The position numbers were made by a program, and so were the translations under genes. A stretch of DNA of 19,818 nucleotides, taken from NCBI GenBank assembly GCA_002448305.1, contig DJWY01000008.1, positions 1 to 19,818 on the forward strand. Reading direction: 5' to 3'. The notes under the pieces are model-generated. The model was not told the DNA's origin and did no database searches. It was given only the letters and a program-made list of their open reading frames with translations. Each line of letters opens with the position of its first letter. The stretch's first letter is position 1. This DNA is from Selenomonadales bacterium UBA7018. GTDB taxonomy: Bacteria > Bacillota > Negativicutes > Selenomonadales > Selenomonadaceae. Below, in pieces: positions 15,239 through 19,818 of this stretch.

Positions 15239-16006
15239 ATGAACGAAGAAATTTATTCAGAAAGAATAATTCAATGCTCCGCCGTTCAAGATTTGACGCG
15301 GCTTTTTAGTCTCGTTGAGTTGGCTGAAATGACGCGGGCTGGGATTTTGCAATCGTGGCTTGTCGAAAACTTTTCCGAAGAGGTAGCAGAAATTTTATCG
15401 CCAGAAGAAATTATTTCTTGGAACGACGACGAATTGAAACTTTCGCTTTGCGAGTTGTTGGAAATCGACATTGCCGAGTTGTCAGACTATGACGCACAGG
15501 CGATTGAACGAGCTATCAATAAACGCCAGCTCAAAGAAATTTACGGCGGCGACGGCACCATAGTTACCAACCAGCGCGAACTTATCGACGCCCTTAACAA
15601 CGGCGATTTAATCATCTATCTTGTCGGCGGCGTCTTCCAAATTCCGTTGAATAAAGGCGGCGTCACCTACTACGGGCGCGAAAATGCTCTTGTCGAAATT
15701 CCGAACCGGCGCGACGTTGATTTTGACGCGGCGGAAATTTCTTTGAACGACCTGCAAATTTTCCTGCGCAATAACATTACCGTTAAATACGCCAATTCAA
15801 CTAATCTGATTTTTCTGCGCGGCGATAAGATTGCCCTCGATGACGGCGTGAAAAAAATCGACGTTTATAAACTTTTGCGCGGGCGCGTGCATTTGAGACG
15901 TCCGAAAAATTTTCGCAACGCGCCGAAGATATGCGCGGAATTGTTGCCGGTAAAGTTTTTCTCGACGAAAAGGATTACAATATCAACTGGCAAGCGTTCG
16001 ACTTGA
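15239..16006 (+). CDS. Unrecognised two-domain protein, N-terminal part (frame breaks near 15880)
   Basis: I do not recognise a named family. Residues about 20-100 are helical and acidic, with ILQSWLVENFSEEVAEIL followed by LSPEEI and a Leu/Glu-rich stretch. Residues about 106-195 look beta-rich (IIYLVGGVFQIPL, GVTYYGRENALVEI), resembling the first coil of a parallel beta-helix. Up to about residue 216 (15886) the sequence is protein-like; the last 40 residues before the stop at 16006 turn basic and unlike the rest. Meanwhile the -1 frame continues convincingly to 16575. It is therefore probably the first half of one gene of about 445 codons. Start ATG 15239 has AAGGAG about 11 nt before; the GTG at 15227 overlaps it. 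It lies behind the dnaJ terminator and before an Hsp70-like gene, so it may be that ATPase's partner. Confidence 0.7.
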   Translation: MNEEIYSERIIQCSAVQDLTRLFSLVELAEMTRAGILQSWLVENFSEEVAEILSPEEIISWNDDELKLSLCELLEIDIAELSDYDAQAIERAINKRQLKEIYGGDGTIVTNQRELIDALNNGDLIIYLVGGVFQIPLNKGGVTYYGRENALVEIPNRRDVDFDAAEISLNDLQIFLRNNITVKYANSTNLIFLRGDKIALDDGVKKIDVYKLLRGRVHLRRPKNFRNAPKICAELLPVKFFSTKRITISTGKRST

Positions 16007-16575
16007 AAATTGATTGGCACTTGGACTTCTTGCGGGTCGCGAGAAAGTTTATCGAGAAATTTTTCAGCTGCAATATTCCCGCCGGACTTGCCGTGCAAAT
16101 TTACGCAACGGAACGCGCGCAACTCGTCTATGCTGACTTTTGCTCCGACGGCGATTTTCCCGCCATTAAGCAACTTTATCTGATTAACGCCGACGGCACG
16201 CGCTTTGATATTCTTATCACCGATAAGCCCGCGCAGGAATTTTTTGCCGAACAAAATCAAAGCGGCACTTCGGGCGGGAGCGGCTACGGCTTGGAACTCG
16301 TCGAAAATTTTAATGCCGAAGTAAAGAAATTGAATTCTGTCGAAGAAATTTCTCCGCCGGAAGAAAATCTGCGCGGCTTTGAAAAAATTTCTGCCGAGTG
16401 CGATTATTACCGTGAGGCTTATGCGGATTTGGATGCGGCGTATAAAAATTATCTTTCGCTTGACGAAAAAATTCGCTATCAACTGGCGGGGATTTTCGGT
16501 GACGCGCAGACCGTGCAGGGATTTTTAATCGGTGCGGCGAACGAAAAGCATATCAATGATTCGTTGTTTCAATGA
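15931..16575 (+). CDS. C-terminal part of the same unrecognised protein, in the -1 frame
   Basis: The frame is open from just after TAA 15868-15870. The residues encoded before the first ATG (15931), RAFETSEKFSQRAED, look like genuine protein. No ribosome site precedes that ATG, so independent initiation is unlikely. The product has an alpha/beta stretch with AVQIYATERAQLVYADF, the motif FDILITDKP at about 16203-16229, a Ser/Gly linker and a helical end with YREAYADLDAAYKNY. Tandem stops TGA-TAA (16573-16578) mark a real gene end. A similar FDILYTDVP occurs near the end of the next gene, suggesting a shared small domain. Either a natural frameshift mutation, programmed frameshifting or a sequence error separates the two halves. 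Confidence 0.6.
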   Translation: MRGIVAGKVFLDEKDYNINWQAFDLKIDWHLDFLRVARKFIEKFFSCNIPAGLAVQIYATERAQLVYADFCSDGDFPAIKQLYLINADGTRFDILITDKPAQEFFAEQNQSGTSGGSGYGLELVENFNAEVKKLNSVEEISPPEENLRGFEKISAECDYYREAYADLDAAYKNYLSLDEKIRYQLAGIFGDAQTVQGFLIGAANEKHINDSLFQ

Positions 16576-16579
16576 TAAG

Positions 16580-16609
16580 TTGAGATATTTTAGAAGTGGT
16601 GATTATATT
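16580..16609 (+). promoter_or_regulatory. Possible promoter for the Hsp70-like gene
   Basis: TTGAGA (16580-16585) and TATATT (16604-16609), each 5 of 6 to consensus, are spaced 18 nt, directly after the tandem stops of the preceding gene and about 120 nt before a strong ribosome site. The region 16576-16739 is AT-rich and fits an intergenic promoter zone. Confidence 0.4.
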
Positions 16610-16739
16610 TATCAACCGTCTACTAATAATAATTTTCGTGGAATAAGTTTCAAAAAGAATAATCAGTTCTGGTACAAATTTTTTTATCGATATATTGGAG
16701 AAACAAATACGCATGGCACTAAAATAAGGAGTAACTACT

Positions 16740-16757
16740 ATGATTATTTCATGTTAA
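16740..16757 (+). other. Five-codon leader frame (MIISC) with strong ribosome site
   Basis: AAGGAG (16726-16731) lies 8 nt before ATG 16740, ideal spacing, but the frame stops after five codons (TAA 16755-16757). ATG 16751, in the long Hsp70-like frame, lies inside it. This is either a leader allowing overlapping reinitiation, or the true start followed by a one-base loss. Confidence 0.4.
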
Positions 16758-19513
16758 GCGTCCCGATTTATCGATTTAACGGGATTGACAGCGAGAAACT
16801 TCCGGCGGCGTCGGCTCTTTTATTTTGGTTGGAATATGACCTTGAGCCGCTTGAAGAACAATTCAACAACAAAGCCGGGCGCGAGGCTTTTAAGGCACTT
16901 CAGAAACTTTACAGCGAACACGGCGAATTTCTGCGCGGCACGGACGCGGGCATTTCTCTTGACAGGCAAAAAGTTTTGAAGGCGGCTCTTGCGGGCACGA
17001 AGATTGATTTTGTCCCGAAAATAAAAGCCGTCATGAACAGCAAGAAAATCGAGGGCGACGCCGACTTTATAAAGCAACTCGAAAAGGATTTATTGGAGTG
17101 CGACAATCGCCGCGCCGCCCTCAGCCCTTACGGCAGAAATTTGCTTTACGGTCCTAACGAGGGGCATTGGGAGCTTTGGGATTACGGCAACGGCATCGAC
17201 ACCGAAAACGAAGTTATCTTGAAAGAAAGTTTCACCGCCCGCGACCCTGCCAGCGATATTAGTCGCGGGATTGTCGGAATTGACTTCGGCACCAAATCAA
17301 CAGTCGTCGTTTGCGAAAACGCCAATCATCAGCAGTTGCCAATTCAAGTCGGTAGCGGCGATTACACGAAGGGCATTAACGCCGCCAATTACGAAAATCC
17401 GACCGTCATGCAATTCATTGACTTTGAAAAATTCCTTGCCGACTACAACGCCCGCGCAGGTCGCCCCTACACCAGTTGGAACGATTTAACCGTTTCGCAC
17501 ACCGCCTTTGACAACTTGAAGGCGACCGACAGCAAAAATTATTATTCGTTCTTCGACGGGCTTAAACATTGGTGCGGCACGCCCGATGAGGAAATTAAAA
17601 TCCGCGACGCGCAGGGCAAGGAATGGAATTTGCCCGCGTTCCTCAAGCTCGGCGACGACAAGCCCAACCCCATTGAAATTTATGCCTATTATCTCGGACT
17701 TTATATCAACAATATGATTCGCGGCGAAATTATTCTTAGCTATCTAATGTCGTTCCCCGTGACGTATGATTTCGACGTTCGCGAAAAAATTCGTGCGAGT
17801 TTCGAGCGCGGAATTAAAAAATCTTTTCCGACGGCGTTACTTAAGAACGAAGCGGCTATGAAAAATTTCTACGTGGTGCACGGCGCGAGCGAGCCTGCCG
17901 CTTATGCGATTAGTGCTTTGCTCGGCTACAACTTCGACCCCGAAGGCGATGCGGAAAATTATTACGGCGTGTTTGACTTCGGCGGCGGCACAACGGATTT
18001 TGATTTCGGCGTCTTGAAAGAATCCGAGCGGCAACGCTACGATTACGAGCTTAAACACTTCGACGCGAACGGCGACAAAACTCTTGGCGGCGAAAATCTT
18101 TTGCGGCTTTTGGCTTTTGAAGTTTTCAAGGCTAATGTAAATAAACTTCTGCGCCCCGACCCTAAAAACCCTGACGCGCCGTTGATACCGTTTACTTATG
18201 CCGCCGAGCGCGAAAAATTCCTTAACAGCGAAAGCGTTATCAATGAGACTTCGCAGGAAGCCCGCAAAAATATGCATGACTTAATGGAGGCGTTGCGCGT
18301 TGTTTGGGAAAATCCGACTTCGGACGCCGCGAAGAAAATTTGCGAAAGCGGAATCACGCTAAATCTTTTCGACGAGAGCGGCAACCCCGTCACCAATTTT
18401 ACTTTGGACATTGGCGGCGGAAAATCTGAAGTCAAACAGCCTGCCGCGCCCGTTCAAACTTCAAACGACGAGTTAATCTCTTTGGAAAGATTGGCAACGA
18501 ACGAACCCAGCTTAACGAAGCTTTTTGAAGCCCTTTGCAAGCTCGGATTTGGAAATAAAACGCTTACTTTAAAGCTATGGGAAAAAACTTTAATTAATAT
18601 AAAACAAGCTTTCAAAGATGACCCCGATTGGAACCATTTTATTAATCGTGTCAACGCCGTTGGAAATTTTGATGAATTCATTCCGCGTGAAGACAATCAG
18701 CCGACGCAAGAGCCGACAAAAAAATTGGTCGACTTAAAAAGAATTCTGCGCAACCGAATTGAAAAGGGCGTTCGGAACTTTTTCTACTCGCTTAAACAGG
18801 CATTCGAGAGCGACGCGGCGAAAAGAAATTTTATCAAGCCGTTCAAAGAGGTTGGCGAGTTCGAGATTTTCTTGGCGGGCAATTCGTCGAAGTCCGAACT
18901 TGTCAAGGAAATTTTCAATGAGTATATCGGCGAAAGTTTCAAGGCGGGCGAAATTCTCGGCGTCGAAAAAAATTCTGTGAAGTTTAATCTGTTCCCGCCG
19001 CTGGGCACGCCCGAAGCAATCGCGATTCAGAAGGCACGCGGCGTTGAAATTAGCGATGACCCCTTCGAGGCAATGAAACAACCGACCGGCAAAACAGGCG
19101 TAGCATTCGGACTTCTGCGTTGCCGCGAAAGCGGGCGAATCGAAGTCAGCGACATTCAGCCCGACGAGGAGACCGGCGAATCATTTCAACTTTATATCGG
19201 GCGGCAGAAAAAGGGCAAGTTCAAAACGCTGATTGACCGCTCAACCAAAATGAATGTCTGGTACGAATTCCTTGACGACGCGGGCGCGTCCTTCGACATT
19301 CTTTATACCGACGTGCCCGAAGCCGCAACCAATAACGCGCCCATAACCATTTCCAAGCAATATCCCGTTCGCCTGGAGCAGACCGACGCCGACGCGCAGA
19401 TTTACATTCGCCCTGTAGCGTCGCACGCGATTGAATACGCCGTTGCTTTGAGCCGCGACGATTTAGACGATAATAATTTCATAGTCGAGCCGACGCGCAT
19501 TGATTTAAAATAG
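16751..19513 (+). CDS. Divergent Hsp70-like (actin-fold) ATPase with extra domains
   Basis: With this start the protein has 920 residues. Hsp70/actin motifs are clear: phosphate-1 GIVGIDFGTKSTVV at 173-187, connect-1 GASEPAAYAISALLGY at about 378-393, phosphate-2 FDFGGGTTDFDFG at 408-420, and the adenosine motif FLAGNSSKSELVKE at about 707-720. A helical N-terminal region of about 170 residues precedes the ATPase, where DnaK has almost nothing. Phosphate-2 to adenosine spans about 300 residues against about 145 in DnaK, with a Pro-rich and helical insert around 560-660. The C-terminal 140 residues are beta-like with FDILYTDVP, and no DnaK-type linker or substrate domain is seen. The frame stays open back to GTG 16532, but that extension (16532-16750) is AT-rich, overlaps the previous gene and has no good ribosome site, so I prefer ATG 16751. 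SrfB-type or other Hsp70-like families are possible; its role is unknown. Confidence 0.85.
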   Translation: MLSVPIYRFNGIDSEKLPAASALLFWLEYDLEPLEEQFNNKAGREAFKALQKLYSEHGEFLRGTDAGISLDRQKVLKAALAGTKIDFVPKIKAVMNSKKIEGDADFIKQLEKDLLECDNRRAALSPYGRNLLYGPNEGHWELWDYGNGIDTENEVILKESFTARDPASDISRGIVGIDFGTKSTVVVCENANHQQLPIQVGSGDYTKGINAANYENPTVMQFIDFEKFLADYNARAGRPYTSWNDLTVSHTAFDNLKATDSKNYYSFFDGLKHWCGTPDEEIKIRDAQGKEWNLPAFLKLGDDKPNPIEIYAYYLGLYINNMIRGEIILSYLMSFPVTYDFDVREKIRASFERGIKKSFPTALLKNEAAMKNFYVVHGASEPAAYAISALLGYNFDPEGDAENYYGVFDFGGGTTDFDFGVLKESERQRYDYELKHFDANGDKTLGGENLLRLLAFEVFKANVNKLLRPDPKNPDAPLIPFTYAAEREKFLNSESVINETSQEARKNMHDLMEALRVVWENPTSDAAKKICESGITLNLFDESGNPVTNFTLDIGGGKSEVKQPAAPVQTSNDELISLERLATNEPSLTKLFEALCKLGFGNKTLTLKLWEKTLINIKQAFKDDPDWNHFINRVNAVGNFDEFIPREDNQPTQEPTKKLVDLKRILRNRIEKGVRNFFYSLKQAFESDAAKRNFIKPFKEVGEFEIFLAGNSSKSELVKEIFNEYIGESFKAGEILGVEKNSVKFNLFPPLGTPEAIAIQKARGVEISDDPFEAMKQPTGKTGVAFGLLRCRESGRIEVSDIQPDEETGESFQLYIGRQKKGKFKTLIDRSTKMNVWYEFLDDAGASFDILYTDVPEAATNNAPITISKQYPVRLEQTDADAQIYIRPVASHAIEYAVALSRDDLDDNNFIVEPTRIDLK

Positions 19514-19527
19514 AAAGGTGGTAGCTT

Positions 19528-19818
19528 ATGGACAAGGACGAAGTTAAGAAGATTTTCTTCGAGCTTTTGACTGAAGACGAAGACTTTAAACAGAGATTGA
19601 CCGAATTTATTTTGAACGCGGTCGCCGAAAAGTTTGTTGAGAAAATCGAGCAAGAAGAGGAGCAGCCTAAATCGGAAGAGGGCGAACCCGTCATTGAGCA
19701 AGGGAGTTATTCTCCGGAATTTGTAGAAAAGATTATTGAGCAAACTGATATTAAAAAAATAGAAGACGAATGCGAAGAATTCAAGCGTAAAGCAGAAACT
19801 CTTCAACGCGAAAAAGAA
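19528..19818 (+). CDS. Acidic coiled-coil protein, N-terminal part, truncated by window end
   Basis: ATG 19528 follows AAAGGTGG after a 14-nt gap behind the Hsp70-like gene, so the two are very likely co-expressed. The 97 visible codons continue off the window. Residues 1-45 form an acidic helix (FFELLTEDEDFKQRL, then FILNAVAEKFVEKI), then an acidic linker rich in Glu and Pro, then SPEFVEKIIEQTD, then the start of a charged coiled coil (about 80 onward). The arrangement of an acidic N-terminus leading into a long coiled coil resembles GrpE-type nucleotide exchange factors, but the diagnostic beta domain would lie outside the window. The cofactor role is inference. Confidence 0.8.
   Translation, partial: MDKDEVKKIFFELLTEDEDFKQRLTEFILNAVAEKFVEKIEQEEEQPKSEEGEPVIEQGSYSPEFVEKIIEQTDIKKIEDECEEFKRKAETLQREKE

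Noticed and set aside
15850..15870. Run of seven A (GTG AAA AAA ATC) as a programmed -1 slippery site
   Set aside because: A -1 slip here would meet TAA at 15868-15870 almost at once, so it cannot join the two halves of the gene. No classical slippery heptamer is in phase within 15871-15895.
16532..16750. N-terminal extension of the Hsp70-like protein from GTG 16532 or ATG 16556
   Set aside because: It overlaps the end of the previous gene, lacks a ribosome site and is AT-rich with unlike codon use. It is kept as an alternative but not chosen.

Overview
This window looks like an ordinary bacterial chromosome of low-to-middle GC, most likely a Firmicute and perhaps a Negativicutes relative. 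Reasons: strong AGGAGG-type ribosome binding sites, heavy use of TTG and GTG starts, a grpE-dnaK-dnaJ cluster, and tRNA genes with encoded CCA. The taxonomic guess is weak, because no 16S or other marker lies in the window. No CRISPR array, insertion sequence, integrase or phage gene was seen.

Layout. (1) 29-265: a GAAA-capped hairpin, tRNA-His and tRNA-Trp one nucleotide apart, and an intrinsic terminator. (2) 292-5626: a surface-polysaccharide block with a GT2 glycosyltransferase followed by CapE-, CapF-, RmlD- and WecB/CapG-like sugar-nucleotide enzymes. Together these should turn UDP-GlcNAc into UDP-N-acetyl-L-fucosamine and/or UDP-N-acetyl-L-quinovosamine. A 32-residue single-span membrane peptide follows at 5648-5746. 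(3) 5727-6479, minus strand: a TrmH/SpoU rRNA methyltransferase. (4) 6530-11292: a probable operon with a free-standing heavy-metal-associated (HMA) protein, a Zn/Cd/Pb-type P1B ATPase that lacks its own HMA domain, a membrane-anchored coiled-coil protein of unknown function, a NagZ-like GH3 lipoprotein and a nitrilase-family amidase. A strong terminator closes it. (5) 11351-15179: promoter, grpE, dnaK, dnaJ and terminator. There is no hrcA next to it and no CIRCE operator.

(6) 15239 to the window end is the least ordinary part. It holds a two-domain unrecognised protein whose reading frame is broken near 15871-15895, a very divergent 920-residue Hsp70/actin-fold ATPase, and the start of an acidic coiled-coil protein that runs off the window. 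These sit directly behind the housekeeping chaperones but after their terminator. The divergent ATPase keeps the nucleotide-binding motifs but has no recognisable DnaK substrate-binding domain. It carries extra N-terminal, internal and C-terminal regions and shares a short motif with its upstream neighbour. My best hypothesis for the new system in this window is a dedicated, non-canonical Hsp70-like machine with an adaptor (first gene), an ATPase (second) and perhaps a GrpE-like coiled-coil cofactor (third). This is inference from gene order and motifs.

The regions look functionally independent: translation RNAs, envelope glycan synthesis, rRNA modification, metal efflux with cell-wall recycling, and protein folding. 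Within regions, tight coupling is common: TTGA overlaps at 2457 and 4511, an ATGA overlap at 10549, and gaps of 1-16 nt in the metal operon. This suggests joint expression of each set.
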